Assembly: GCF_014697475.1 (NCBI RefSeq)
Contig: NZ_JACJRV010000025.1
Span: 1-64,000, forward strand
Direction of reading: 5' to 3'
Origin: Nostoc sp. FACHB-152
GTDB taxonomy: Bacteria; Cyanobacteriota; Cyanobacteriia; Cyanobacteriales; Nostocaceae
DNA length: 64,000 nt
Of this stretch, positions 9,001 to 18,095 are shown piece after piece (position 1 is the first letter of the stretch; each line of letters starts with the position of its first letter). Under the pieces are notes generated by a model, which did not search any database, was not told the DNA's origin, and worked only from the letters and a program-made list of their open reading frames with translations. Position numbers and translations under genes: made by a program.

Positions 9001-11985
9001 TATGCAGACTACGGATTGATTCTCTGTGGTGTCATAGGAGATGTTGATGCTGGGTATGAATTTGGACAACTTTCATTAAAGTTACTAGAACAACACCAGA
9101 TTAAGTCCTTTAAAAGCAGGGCTTACTTTATTGTCAACAGCTTTATTCGACACTGGAAAGAACCTCTAGACCACACTATTCCATGTCTGCTGTCAGCTTA
9201 CCAGAATGGACTCGAAAACGGAGACTGGGAATGCGTGGCGCTGAACTTAATAACATACGCTCAGTATAGTTATTGGAATGGTCGAGAATTAAGTGATTTG
9301 GCTGAGGAAATGGAAGCTTATCGGCAAGTTATCAGCCAGGTCAAACAAGAAGCAACGTTAAAATATTATGAGTGTTATCAGCAAGCGATTCTGAACTTAC
9401 TGGGACGGGCTGAAGTCCCCTATAATTTGCAGGGCAAAGTTTTCAACCACACCGCAATCTTGACCCATTTGCAAGCTACAAATGACCGAGCGGGGTTATT
9501 TCATGTTTCTCTGTCTCAAAGCATTCTCTACTATCTGTTCGGACAATATGAACCAGCCTCACAACAAGCAGCCATAGCAGAACAAGTGAGTGATGGTGGC
9601 ATTGGTTATTTTATGGTGGTTATCCGTGTTTTCTATGATGCTTTAATTCATTTGGCACGCTATGCAGATGCTGCCCCTGAACAACAATCTGTTATTTTAG
9701 AGCGAATCAATACTCATCAAGAAAAACTACAAACTTGGGCAACTCATGCCCCATTCAATCATCAACATCGCTCTTCACTGGTGGCAGCAGAACGTTATCG
9801 AGTGCTTGGTCAATTTGCTGAGGCGATGGAACATTACGATTTAGCTATTGCTCAAGCCAAAACATACGGTTATGTGCAAGAAGAAGCACTCAGCAATGAA
9901 CTGGCAGCTAAATTTTACCTCAGTTGGGGCAAACAAAAGGTGGCCGCAAGCTATATGCAGGAGGCATACTACTGTTACGCTCGTTGGGGTGCAAAAGCCA
10001 AAACTGAGGATTTGGAAAACCGCTACCCCAATTTACTGCACCTGATTCTTCAGCAGGGAATACAACCTCTGAATGTACTGGAAACACTATCAAATAACGC
10101 TACTCAGCTTTCGGTTCATAGCTCCACTGATTTAAGCCTTTCCTCTAGCATTGGCATTAATGTTGCTCTCGATTTTGCTGCTATCCTCAAAGCCTCTCAA
10201 AGCCTCTCTGGCACGATTCAATTGGATGAACTGTTGCACCAACTGACTCAGATTATTCTGCAACATTCTGGGGGCGATCGCTGTGTCTTAATCCTACCTA
10301 ATCATCAAGAAGAATGGGAGGTGAGAGCCATTGCCACATCCGAAACCACAAAACTGTGTTCCCAACCCCTAGAGGGCAATCCCGATTTACCTCTCAAGTT
10401 GATACAGTACGTCAAAAACACGCAAGAAATTGTGATGATTGACGAACTCAAAACTAATTTACCTGTAATCGATGAATATTTACGTCAACGACAACCAAAA
10501 AGTTTGCTGTGCTTGCCGATTCTCAATCAAGGACATTTAATTGGGATTTTGTATTTGAAGAATCGCTACACCAGTGGGGTGTTTACAAGTAATCGCATCC
10601 TCATTCTCAACTTCCTTTGTACCCAAGCGGCGATTTCTTTGGAAAATGCCCGTCTGTATCAAGATTCACAGATTTATGCTCAACAGTTAGAAGAATCTTT
10701 AGAAAAGCTACGGCTCAGTGAAGCCCGCTTTCAAAAACTGGCAGATAATGTTCCTGGTTTGATTTATCAAATTCGGATTAAAGCCGATGGTTCATCTTCA
10801 GTACCCTACGTCAGTTCTGGGTGTCAAACTCTTTACGAAATAGCACCAGAAGATGTGAAGTCAGGGAAATACAGTCTGCGTGATTTTGAACATCCCGAAG
10901 ATAAAGCAGAGGCTTTTCAAGCAGTTGTCGAGTCAGCCAAAAATCTTACCCCATTTCGCCATGAATGGCGTATTGTTACACCCAATGGGAATATCAAATG
11001 GGTAAAAGCGGCTGCCCAGCCAGAACTCAGGGAGGATGGTGAAATGGTATGGGATGGAATGCTAATTGATATTAGCGATCGCAAACTTGCTGAAGCTGCA
11101 AATGAGCAAAATTCTCAGGAACTTAAAAAAGCTCTGCGAGAACTACAACAAGCCCAACTACAAATGGTGCAAAATGAAAAGATGTCTGCACTAGGTAACT
11201 TAGTTGCTGGGGTAGCCCATGAAATGAACAATCCTCTTGGCTTTATTTCTGCAAGTCTTATACAAGCTAAACCTATTTTCGCTGATATCACCGAACACCT
11301 GAAACTATATCAAAACAATCTACCCAATCCCCAAGAGGAAATCAAAGACCATGCCCAAGAAATTGACTTGGATTATAGCCTAGAAGACTTGCCGAAGATG
11401 CTCGATGCAATGGTGATAGCTTGTGACAGATTAAAAAATATTAGCACTAGCTTAAGAACCTTCTCCCGTGCAGATAAAGATTATAAAGTGCCATTTAACA
11501 TCAATGAAGGCATTGATAGTACAATTTTGATTCTCAAACATCGCCTCAAAGCTAACGAAGAACGTCCAGAAATTGAAGTGGTCACTGAGTATGCTAATTT
11601 ATCACCAATTCCATGTTTTCCTGGACAATTAAATCAGGTATTTATGAATATTTTGGCTAATGCTATTGATGCTTTGGATGAGTCAAATACTGAGCGTAGC
11701 TTTCAGGATATTAAAGCAAATCCTCACAAAATTATCATTAAAACTTCAATTGAAAACCACAACGTAAAAATATCAATTGCTGATAATGGTAAAGGGATAA
11801 GTGAAGATGTAAGAACAAAGATATTCGACCATTTATTTACCACAAAACCAGTTGGTAAAGGTACAGGATTAGGGCTAGCTATTGCTCGTCAAATTGTGGA
11901 AGAAAAGCATAGCGGAAGAATTGAAGTTAATTCTGTTTTAGGGTCGGGAACGGAATTTGCAATTTCCATTCCAGTTGCCGATTAA
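6085..11985 (+). CDS. Ser/Thr kinase - AAA ATPase - GAF - PAS - histidine kinase fusion
   Basis: A 1,966-residue cytoplasmic multi-sensor protein of a type frequent in filamentous cyanobacteria. In order: eukaryotic-like protein kinase (about 12-285; Lys42, catalytic HKDIKPAN with D134, DFS instead of DFG at 153-155); AAA/NACHT-like ATPase (Walker A GFSGIGKT at 340-347, Walker B FLDDLQWAD around 468-477); a long helical, TPR-like region (about 770-1340); GAF (about 1362-1520); PAS (about 1547-1667); HisKA with the phospho-acceptor H1712 (AHEMNNPL) and HATPase (DNGKGI, GKGTGLGLA). Two inserted DNA repeats lie inside the coding sequence (6791-6818 and about 7736-7768). The ATG at 6085 lacks a clear ribosome site. 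Signal sensed and partner regulator are unknown. Confidence 0.9.
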   Translation: MATPNPCPIIPGYQISSQLYAGSRTRVYQAIREQDRLAVVIKLLTSAYPNFNELLEFRNQYTITKNLNIPGIIHPLSLEPYSNGYILVMEDTGGVALREYIQTTTLSLVELLTIAIQLTDILHDLHHNRVIHKDIKPANILIHPPTKQVQLIDFSIASLLPKETQEIKNPNVLEGTLAYISPEQTGRMNRGIDYRSDFYALGVTFYELLTGELPFISDDPMKLVHCHIAKMPTALGNREQGTGNREGIPQVLSDIVMKLMAKNAEDRYQSALGLKHDLATCLAQLQDTGEITDFAIGKRDICDRFLIPEKLYGRESEVATLLQAFERVANGTAEIMLVAGFSGIGKTAVVNEVHKPITRQQGYFIKGKFDQFNRNIPFSAFVQALRDLMGQLLSESDAQLAKWQSQILEVVADNGQVIIEVIPELERVIGTQPPAPELSGTAAQNRFNLLFQKFIAVFTTAEHPLVMFLDDLQWADLASLQLIKLLMEDRRYLLLLGAYRDNEVQAAHPFILTVEELKKTGKTVNTITLAPLILSDTNQLIADTLHCTTERDSKGVASLTLPLTELIDRKTQGNPFFITQFLKSLHEDGQITFNRHQGYWECDIAQITALSLTDDVVEFLTYQLQKLPNKTQNVLKLAACIGNSFDLKTLAIVSQQSPTNAATALWKALQEGLIVPTSQSYKFFQAESSELDAQTTVDDRCVNLTYRFLHDRIQQAAYKLIAADCKQATHLAIGELLHASTPETELEANIFEIVNHLNIGIDLLVQPEKKLELAQLNLIAGRKAKAAIAYNAAVNYFTQGIDLLPSNTWTAHYKFTLNLHHERLEAACLNTDFDKLAVWGDVVLQSATSLLDTIKVYETQMTAFRSQGQFAKVIETGLQVLKLLGVEFPEQPTIVDISAATQQTRQLWMGRTPLSLLDLPVMSEPHQLAAMQILTKLVSSAHIAAPPLLPLLIFKQVEMSIRCGNSSISIFSYADYGLILCGVIGDVDAGYEFGQLSLKLLEQHQIKSFKSRAYFIVNSFIRHWKEPLDHTIPCLLSAYQNGLENGDWECVALNLITYAQYSYWNGRELSDLAEEMEAYRQVISQVKQEATLKYYECYQQAILNLLGRAEVPYNLQGKVFNHTAILTHLQATNDRAGLFHVSLSQSILYYLFGQYEPASQQAAIAEQVSDGGIGYFMVVIRVFYDALIHLARYADAAPEQQSVILERINTHQEKLQTWATHAPFNHQHRSSLVAAERYRVLGQFAEAMEHYDLAIAQAKTYGYVQEEALSNELAAKFYLSWGKQKVAASYMQEAYYCYARWGAKAKTEDLENRYPNLLHLILQQGIQPLNVLETLSNNATQLSVHSSTDLSLSSSIGINVALDFAAILKASQSLSGTIQLDELLHQLTQIILQHSGGDRCVLILPNHQEEWEVRAIATSETTKLCSQPLEGNPDLPLKLIQYVKNTQEIVMIDELKTNLPVIDEYLRQRQPKSLLCLPILNQGHLIGILYLKNRYTSGVFTSNRILILNFLCTQAAISLENARLYQDSQIYAQQLEESLEKLRLSEARFQKLADNVPGLIYQIRIKADGSSSVPYVSSGCQTLYEIAPEDVKSGKYSLRDFEHPEDKAEAFQAVVESAKNLTPFRHEWRIVTPNGNIKWVKAAAQPELREDGEMVWDGMLIDISDRKLAEAANEQNSQELKKALRELQQAQLQMVQNEKMSALGNLVAGVAHEMNNPLGFISASLIQAKPIFADITEHLKLYQNNLPNPQEEIKDHAQEIDLDYSLEDLPKMLDAMVIACDRLKNISTSLRTFSRADKDYKVPFNINEGIDSTILILKHRLKANEERPEIEVVTEYANLSPIPCFPGQLNQVFMNILANAIDALDESNTERSFQDIKANPHKIIIKTSIENHNVKISIADNGKGISEDVRTKIFDHLFTTKPVGKGTGLGLAIARQIVEEKHSGRIEVNSVLGSGTEFAISIPVAD
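6791..6818 (+). repeat. four perfect GGAACAG heptamers inside the kinase gene
   Basis: STRR-type tandem repeat encoding the sequence around residues 235-246 (GNREQGTGNRE), in a loop of the kinase C-lobe. One unit is 7 nt, so gain or loss of a unit shifts the frame. Confidence 0.85.
7736..7768 (+). repeat. short dispersed repeat inserted in the kinase gene
   Basis: Contains the dyad GACTCCAAAGGAGTC (7738-7752) followed by GCTTCGCTAACGC, the signature of a common Nostoc-type dispersed repeat. It is read in frame and adds about ten residues (DSKGVASLTL) just before the TELIDRKTQGNPF motif of the ATPase module. Confidence 0.65.
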
Positions 11986-12363
11986 TTTATTAAAATTAAC
12001 TAAGTAAGTCGGTGAGAAAAAGTTCTAAGACACATCGATTCTCAAAACACAGGCGCAAGCTGATTCGGGGAAGTATGTCAAGAAATACAGCAGATTGCAG
12101 GTAAATGAACTACAGATGTTAAGAACAAAGCCATATACTAGAAGACTTCTAACCCTATTGCCTATTGCCTGTTGCCTATTACCTGCTGTAACTGCTTTGT
12201 TCCCCTTTGCGCCACTTCTGACTTAGCCATCATAGGCAAACACGAAAAACCTCGTGCCTTCATATGTAAACTCTGCCATCTGGCTCATTCCCATCTTTCG
12301 ATGAGCGCGAAGAGATGGTTCATTATTAGCTTTAATAAACAGGGTAGATATTTATGCTTGATG
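11986..12363. other. intergenic region with heptameric repeat
   Basis: Convergent space between the kinase and the acetyltransferase. Apart from the tandem heptamers at 12156-12183 nothing is recognised. An open frame across 12172-12483 on the plus strand mostly overlaps the acetyltransferase antisense and is not credible. Confidence 0.5.
12156..12183. repeat. STRR, four TATTGCC-type heptamers
   Basis: TATTGCC, TATTGCC, TGTTGCC and TATTACC in direct tandem. Typical cyanobacterial short tandemly repeated repetitive sequence. Confidence 0.75.
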
Positions 12364-12849
12364 TTACCAATCTGTGCGACTCAAGCGATAAACGAAACAC
12401 TCATCATTACCGAATTGCCGATACTCGGTAAATTTAAAACCAAGACGTTCATAGAAGCGGTGGGCGCGAGTATTACTGGCTAGCGGATCAACAAGTATAG
12501 CCGTCACCAGGGGGTCAGCAAAACATCGGTTAATGGCTAATTGCATCATTTGGGTTCCATAGCCTTTGCCCAAATCGGTTTGTTCCCCAATCCAAATATC
12601 AATAGCGCGAAGATTCGCCCCAATATCACCCCAGTAGTGGCTATCTTCTTGCGCCGGATCGATAATTTGAATAAATCCGATAGGACGACCATCAATTTCA
12701 GCAATTAATTGCTCTCGCCATTCGGGGGCGCGGTCAAGTTCTATCTCCCAACCCCAGTCATCGTTAGGGTCTGAAGAAATCACATGAGGTTGTTCATCCC
12801 AGTGGCGCAATAAATCCAAATCAGCTAAGGTGGCAGGGCGTAGCTTCAT
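12364..12849 (-). CDS. GNAT family N-acetyltransferase
   Basis: A 161-residue single-domain acyltransferase that would transfer an acetyl group from acetyl-CoA to an amine. The acetyl-CoA binding region is visible as an IWIGEQTDLGKGYGTQMM segment with the Q/RxxGxG/A-like loop (DLGKGYG, about residues 90-100), followed by NTRAHRFYERLGF, the usual GNAT C-terminal motif. The overall look resembles aminoglycoside 6'-N-acetyltransferases and related ribosomal or antibiotic acetylases, but the substrate cannot be read from sequence. The ATG at 12849 was taken; a GTG directly before it (12852) is possible. Single gene, convergent with the kinase. Confidence 0.85.
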   Translation of the reverse strand: MKLRPATLADLDLLRHWDEQPHVISSDPNDDWGWEIELDRAPEWREQLIAEIDGRPIGFIQIIDPAQEDSHYWGDIGANLRAIDIWIGEQTDLGKGYGTQMMQLAINRCFADPLVTAILVDPLASNTRAHRFYERLGFKFTEYRQFGNDECFVYRLSRTDW

Positions 12850-12998
12850 CACAAATGCTTTAAGCGTTAAACTTGTCTTAGCTTAGATTGTTTCTTTATT
12901 TTTAGACTCGCATTGTTTGATTGTACTGTTCATGAGTGATATTAACGATAATCTGCGGCGATTGCTTCGATCACTGCGGTTTATCAATAGCCCCATCA

Positions 12999-13115
12999 TC
13001 AGCCTCCCTTAAGAACTTTTCGAGCTAACTTGACGTAAGTTTTGACTGTCTCAGGTTTCATTTGCAAGTCAAAAGCGATCGCTTGCTATGAATCTCCGTG
13101 TTCTCGACGGGTCAT
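12999..13115 (-). pseudogene. remnant of small helix-turn-helix protein with in-frame stop
   Basis: The minus strand reads MTRREHGDS, stop, QAIAFDLQMKPETVKTYVKLARKVLKGG, stop. The second part is a sigma-region-4/LuxR-like helix-turn-helix (KPETVKTYVKLAR). The stop TAG sits where a Tyr (TAT) would continue HGDSYQAIAFDL, so one base change broke the frame. The 5' side runs into a dispersed repeat (GCTAGCAAAGCGTAGCATAGC, 13121-13141). The remaining bases of 12850-13155 hold nothing else recognisable. Confidence 0.6.
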
Positions 13116-13155
13116 TTGCGCTAGCAAAGCGTAGCATAGCTGGTTCAAACCGAAG

Positions 13156-14652
13156 TCAAGTTATTGCATTTTGGTAAAAAGCTTTCATTTGAGCTAACCA
13201 TAAAGAGCGTGATTCATCCCATGTGTAAAACATATGCCCACCTAGAAAATGTTGTACAGTCAGGTTGGAACGAATTTGGGGATCTAATTTCATCAGATCC
13301 GCTAAATGCTTTGAAGCAAAATAAGGAGTGACCAAATCGAACAATCCATGAGCAATGTACACTTGCATATAAGGGTTGAGAGCCATTCCCACACGCAGAT
13401 CGTCAACTGAACCTAGAAAACCCTGCTTAAATTCGCCTTGAAGCTCAAATTTCCAAGCTTTGAATGTTTCCAAATTCAGTAGATGGTAAGACAAGTCGGT
13501 CTCAACACCTAACGTGTCCCGCAAGTGACTATTGATTGCCCCAGTAAACAAGCGATCTAATCCATCAAGGGTAGGATCGCTGCCTTCGTAGTTCACGCGA
13601 GCCGGAAAAGGATCGATAGCCGTAATTGACGCGTCATACAGTCCGACAATTCGCTGTTGATCTCGCAGTAGTTCCCTGGCAAAGACTTCAATGCCGATTC
13701 TGCCTGCAAGTCTCTCCATAAGTTCCACAGGCAAGCCAATCAATCCGGCCATCTGTTGGTAAGCAATTTGGCTTTCATCAGATGTTATGGCATCTCCCAT
13801 TGCCAGAAGCCCAATCAAGTTTGTACGGGCAAATTGTTCGGCTGCCGCTATGTGAGCAATTAAATTCCCCTGTTCGGCTGCCCATTGGACGCGGTTGTGA
13901 TGAGCGGCTGTTGCTGCGAAGGACGGAAACACGCTTGCCCAAGCTGTGAGATTGTAATCGCTACCAGCCAGCAGGCTGAACTCTAAAGCAGGAGAGACTA
14001 AAATCGCACCGCAAAGACCAACACCAAATTCTTGTTGTAGTTTGCGTGCTAACCTGGCAACCCGAAAACCACCGTAGCTTTCTCCAGCAATAAAAATAGG
14101 TGAGAGCCACCGCTTATGACTAGAAAGAAATCGCCCAATAAATTCTCCCAGTGCTTTTAAGTCTCGCTCAACTTCCCAAAACTGAGTCTCTTTGGGTTTG
14201 TCTGCTTCACCAGAATTGGCTTTCTCACTTTGTTTAGTATCCTTTTCATCTTCAGGTAAGCTACGACTAAAGCCTGTACCAATCGGATCTATGAACACCA
14301 AGTCTGTAAAGCTTAACCAAGTTTCAACATTGTCCACTACCTGAACTGGAGGTTTGGGTAGGCTACCACAGGCTCCGAAATTAACGCGCTTTGGCCCTAA
14401 TCCTCCCATATGCAGATAAGCAGAAGCCGCTCCTGGGCCGCCATTGAAGACGAAAGTTAGCGGTCGTAGCGTAGCTTGTTCAACCTCGGCTAGATAAGCC
14501 ACATGGAACATTTCCGCAACGGGTTTTTCATGCTCAAACAAGGTTTGCCATTGTGCAAAAGCCGTGTAGCGATAGGTGCGATCGCCCAGCGATAGCGTTT
14601 GCTCAGTTACACTTGACTTGCGATTTCCGGGTGATGATGGAGTATCGGACAT
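13156..14652 (-). CDS. S10 family serine carboxypeptidase-like peptidase
   Basis: A 498-residue alpha/beta-hydrolase of the peptidase S10 type. The family's oxyanion motif FNGGPG (69-74), nucleophile elbow GESYGG with S192, and the catalytic D439 (HGLFDLVTP) and H473 (LGGHMFYTW) are all present, so it should be active. It would remove C-terminal residues from peptides or act as a related hydrolase. No clear signal peptide is present, which is unusual for S10 peptidases in eukaryotes but common in bacterial members. A charged insertion (about 133-156, EDEKDTKQSEKANSGEADKP) separates two core strands. Single gene; the start ATG lacks a strong ribosome site. Confidence 0.85.
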   Translation of the reverse strand: MSDTPSSPGNRKSSVTEQTLSLGDRTYRYTAFAQWQTLFEHEKPVAEMFHVAYLAEVEQATLRPLTFVFNGGPGAASAYLHMGGLGPKRVNFGACGSLPKPPVQVVDNVETWLSFTDLVFIDPIGTGFSRSLPEDEKDTKQSEKANSGEADKPKETQFWEVERDLKALGEFIGRFLSSHKRWLSPIFIAGESYGGFRVARLARKLQQEFGVGLCGAILVSPALEFSLLAGSDYNLTAWASVFPSFAATAAHHNRVQWAAEQGNLIAHIAAAEQFARTNLIGLLAMGDAITSDESQIAYQQMAGLIGLPVELMERLAGRIGIEVFARELLRDQQRIVGLYDASITAIDPFPARVNYEGSDPTLDGLDRLFTGAINSHLRDTLGVETDLSYHLLNLETFKAWKFELQGEFKQGFLGSVDDLRVGMALNPYMQVYIAHGLFDLVTPYFASKHLADLMKLDPQIRSNLTVQHFLGGHMFYTWDESRSLWLAQMKAFYQNAIT

Positions 14653-15410
14653 CTTGTAATACTTCGTTAACAGGCAATGCAGACTGGTAGTAATGTCATA
14701 TTTTGGATAAGTTTATTGTGTTTTCAAGTCTGAATAATTTTTTGAATATTTCATCAGAGTTTGCAATTGTTTGTAGAAATTTGCTTTGGCTAATTAATTC
14801 TTATTAATAATGAGGATGTGTTGGTCATGTGGTGATAGTAAAAATAGAGGAGAACCAACCGCAGATGTTTGGGCAACTGGTGGCTGTGGCTCCCGATTGG
14901 GTGCAGCCAATGGGGTGAAGAGTTGGTTTTATTTAACGTAAGTAGAACGGCGTAAATATTTGTAGTTGGGAAAAGGCATGAGGAAAGAGGGTTTCTGCCT
15001 GATTAACCTTTCTTAACATAGTTTTGTTTTTTCCCACCTACTTACTTAGTACAAATTACTTCCATGTTGGAAACCCTCTTCGGTTATAACGAACCATCTT
15101 TTGGAAGAAGTTACTGCCCAAAAACCAACTGAGCCAGCTAACCAACAATCGCAGAACAGGTAAGTCTAACGACAAGCCAGCCAACGAGTAGACTCCAGAA
15201 CTACCTAGGGCGTGTTTTCAAACTACAACCACAACAAAATACAGTTGCTCGTAATCATAGCTGTATAATTTGTAGCCTGAGGTTGAGTTAATTCCATCTG
15301 CGCTCACCTGTTTCTATGTTTAGATATGCAAAAACTTGACTTGTTCAAATTTATTCTCATCATGAAAAAGTTACACAAGAATCTTGAACATGAGCAACCG
15401 AAAAGTTTTT
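14653..15410. other. 758-bp intergenic region with repeat, no intact gene
   Basis: Contains the inverted-repeat element at 14938-15045. The stretch 14810-14920 has a short open frame (MFGQLVAVAPDWVQPMG near its end) that may be a decayed gene end but cannot be assigned. Nothing recognised from 15060 to 15410. Confidence 0.4.
14938..15045. repeat. 108-bp element with inverted ends
   Basis: GTAAGTAG at 14938-14945 is the exact reverse complement of CTACTTAC at 15038-15045, with further inner complementarity (GTTGGGAAAA near 14965 against TTTTTTCCCACC near 15027-15038). No coding frame. Looks like a small non-autonomous repeat; low certainty. Confidence 0.4.
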
Positions 15411-15932
15411 CTATTTAATTAGCTGTTGCAAATAACTTTCCACCTGTTGAAATGCTTGAGGACTATTACCGAAAGCCGGATTACTTCTATACAACACTTT
15501 TTGGTATTGTTTTCCATTTCGTACTAAGATTGAGTAAGGGTAATATCTTTGATTTATAGGCGCACCATACTCGGCTCTCAAATTCATAAAACCATTTGAT
15601 TGAATTAATTTTTTAAGTTGCTCCAATTGAGCATTAGTTAGTTTTCGGCTTTTTGTCTCAGTTGTGATTTGGTTAGGTATTGCCGAGATAGGATTTTTAT
15701 ATTTCTCAGTTCTGACAACCCAAGTTAGTTCTAAATTTTTGATTTTCATCGAAACAGTAGGTGCTGAGTACTCGATTAGAAAACTTTTTGCTTGTTTTTC
15801 GGATTTATCTTGAACTAGAGTATCTACATCCATTAAAATAACAAACATTGAAGCAAAATTTTCTACAGCAAAATTTTGCCTGATGCCTGTGATTGGGAAA
15901 ATTATGGCTAAATAAAGTAAGAAGAATTTCAT
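15411..15932 (-). CDS. hypothetical secreted protein
   Basis: A 173-residue protein with a hydrophobic N-terminus (MKFFLLYLAIIFPITG) that looks like a signal peptide or anchor. The rest is soluble, with a mid-protein Lys/Asn-rich part, then a strand-rich C-terminal half (ILVRNGKQYQKVLYRS). I recognise no family or catalytic motif. It stands alone between a repeat-rich region and a transposase remnant. Confidence 0.65.
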   Translation of the reverse strand: MKFFLLYLAIIFPITGIRQNFAVENFASMFVILMDVDTLVQDKSEKQAKSFLIEYSAPTVSMKIKNLELTWVVRTEKYKNPISAIPNQITTETKSRKLTNAQLEQLKKLIQSNGFMNLRAEYGAPINQRYYPYSILVRNGKQYQKVLYRSNPAFGNSPQAFQQVESYLQQLIK

Positions 15933-17032
15933 TTTAAATGCATTAAGTAATTTAGGATCAGCATTGGTTGTCAGCGCGAGTGCAGCATTAATACTATTGG
16001 ATAGTTAGATATTTAAATGTTACTGGCATTGTTGCGTGAATAGGCAAAATGGTAAATTTTACCTATCGCTAATGTTCTCTTGCCGCCCAGCCCAACAATG
16101 AATACGAAGGCCCAGTACAAAGTTCGGAATTGAAATGCCTATGATGCAGCACTAAAGCTCTGAGACTACCATTTTTCGACTCAAAACCATCTTTGGTTGT
16201 AAGTTGAGACGACGCTTTTTTGACAATCAGGTTGTCGAGTTATTTCTACAATGTGCTGCCCTTAACCGCATGATTGGGTTAGGCAAGCCGGACAGTTACA
16301 AAGTTGTAGCCTAATTACTGATCCAACCTAGGAAAAGTATATCTTTTTTTCCTTTCATGCAACAAAGCCCTTCGCTTGCTGCTTTAGTAGCAATGTCTCA
16401 GCAAATATCACTCTATTGACCTCTGCAATGATGCTCACCCCATTTTGTATTGAATGATAGCTTGTGATATCTGAATCTAGCGAAAGCAAAGATTCTCTTT
16501 GCTACCTTTCATTATTTTGCTGGGTCGTGAGCTTATTCTTTAGATGAACCAATCAAGTAATTAATAAGACGATAAATAAAATGATTTACAACTTTAAAAG
16601 AAATACTATAAATACAGTTAACTCTTGAATTAAAGCCTGTCACTAACTATATATTTACACTTTATTATCCTGATGATTATTTTCCTATCTGATACTTAAG
16701 TTTTTTCTGATTATACTTTTCCCGTAGTAATAAAATAATGATTAACATAAATCAGTTATTTTAGGCTTTTAGAATCCCTTTTAATTGCTGACAATCGCCC
16801 AATTATGCTGGAAAAGCATACCTTTATTTAGGTGTTTCTGCTAATAACTAAGTACTAGCTTGATCAAGTTATAAATATTGTTTAATATTCAAGCCTAAGT
16901 AATGTTAAGTACAAGATTTATTTTTAATGATGACTATGATATTGTAAATTCAATATAGAATTTTGCAGCTCTTAAAACCCAACAATATGCAATAACCTAT
17001 GGACATAATTTGAGTAAATTGCGTGAGACTGA
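15933..17032. other. 1.1-kb region with transposase remnant and otherwise no gene
   Basis: Besides the transposase C-terminal fragment at 16162-16314 this stretch is increasingly AT-rich from 16550 on and shows no credible frame. Its 3' part must contain the promoter of the PpiC-like gene at 17033, which I cannot place. Confidence 0.5.
16162..16314 (+). pseudogene. transposase C-terminal remnant
   Basis: The plus strand reads ETTIFRLKTIFGCKLRRR, then FFDNQVVELFLQCAALNRMI and GLGKPDSYKVVA followed by TAA at 16312-16314. The ALNRMI...GKPDSYK ending resembles the C-terminus of DDE transposases of IS4-like elements in cyanobacteria. An in-frame TAA lies nine bases upstream, and the catalytic part is absent, so this is a decayed insertion sequence. 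The exact IS family is inferred. Confidence 0.55.
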
Positions 17033-17842
17033 ATGACCAACTTTGATACTATCTGCTTTTTGACTGTAGACAGCCAACCTATGTCCTTGGGGCAAGTCTT
17101 CGGATATTTACAATTATTCGGTCGCCTACAACCTTTTGTTCAGGAATGTTTGCGCTACCGAGTGATATATCAAGAAATTCAGGCACGAGAAGATTTGAGA
17201 GTCATTGCTTCTGACTTGGCACAAGCAGTGATAGATTTCCGACTGAGAAGCGGATTAATCGATCCTGAAAGTTTTGGACAGTGGTTGAAAATTCAAGGGA
17301 TTGATTACCAAACCTTTGAAAATCAACTAACAATCAGCTTGAAACTGGAAAATCTCAAAGATCAGCTGTTTGAGTCAGAGAAACAGGCATATTTTAACGA
17401 ACGCCAAAAAGATCTTGAACAAAGCGATTTGTACTACCTTGTCATCAAGGAAGAACGTTTAGCTTATGAGCTGAAAGAGCAAATCAAGGCAGGAAAAACA
17501 TTTGAGCAAATTGCACGGGAATACCCCTTAAATTCCGAGCAGAAAGTGCTGGTGAAGCGAGATGTACTGCCGAGGGAAAAAATTCGGCAAGAAATCAAAA
17601 CTGCCCTGGACACAGCAACCCTAAAAGAGCTAGTTGGCCCGATCGCTATGGGCAAACGCTGGTGTATCTTTCAAATAGAACAAATTTTGCCTGCTGTTTT
17701 AGACGATGAGATCGCCCAAAAGCTACGGGAGGAGTTGTTTGAGCGATGGTTGCAAATAAGACTGCAACAACTCAACGTAGAACCAGCCGAGATTCCAAAA
17801 GATGATAAAGACGAAGTATTAGAACCCGTCTCAAGCATTTAA
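17033..17842 (+). CDS. PpiC/SurA-like peptidylprolyl isomerase
   Basis: A 269-residue protein with a helical SurA-type N-terminal part (about 1-125) and a parvulin-like domain (about 130-230; YLVIKEERLAYELKEQIKAGKTFEQIAREYP, ending in a VGPIAMGKRWCIFQIEQI segment equivalent to the conserved parvulin C-terminal strand). Such proteins catalyse cis-trans isomerisation at proline or act as foldases. There is no signal peptide, as is common for the cyanobacterial copies that sit next to RTX and bacteriocin secretion genes. It precedes the giant RTX gene by 253 bp on the same strand, which suggests a role in keeping that protein export-competent. Confidence 0.8.
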   Translation: MTNFDTICFLTVDSQPMSLGQVFGYLQLFGRLQPFVQECLRYRVIYQEIQAREDLRVIASDLAQAVIDFRLRSGLIDPESFGQWLKIQGIDYQTFENQLTISLKLENLKDQLFESEKQAYFNERQKDLEQSDLYYLVIKEERLAYELKEQIKAGKTFEQIAREYPLNSEQKVLVKRDVLPREKIRQEIKTALDTATLKELVGPIAMGKRWCIFQIEQILPAVLDDEIAQKLREELFERWLQIRLQQLNVEPAEIPKDDKDEVLEPVSSI

Positions 17843-17878
17843 AAATAAGTAGTTAGACAAAATTAATTACACAGATCG

Positions 17879-17932
17879 TTTTTCTGTTCCCTGTTTTTTG
17901 TTCCCTATTCTCTATTTTCTGTTCCCTATCTC
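17879..17932. repeat. degenerate TGTTCCC-type tandem repeat
   Basis: TTCTGTTCCCTGTTTTTTG, then TTCCCTATTCTCTATTTTC and TGTTCCCTATCTC: imperfect heptamer-like repeats between the foldase gene and the giant gene. The rest of 17843-18095 contains no gene. Confidence 0.6.
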
Positions 17933-18095
17933 TGCGAAATGAACTTAATTTCGTCCAATTACTTAATTAGGGCGAAACACTTACACACAAATAGTTTCCA
18001 ACAATTTAAATAGCCAAACTCTCCTCACTTCTCCATCTTCAATTAAAGAAAAGATAGGAAATTGGGGAATTTAATCTTCAAGGAGAACAAAAACA

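Noticed and set aside
12172-12483. 103-codon plus-strand frame
   Set aside because: It starts in a heptameric repeat and overlaps the 3' end of the acetyltransferase antisense; composition is not protein-like.
14800-14920. Short plus-strand frame ending in APDWVQPMG
   Set aside because: May be a gene fossil, but it is too short and matches no family I can name, so it is not annotated as a pseudogene.
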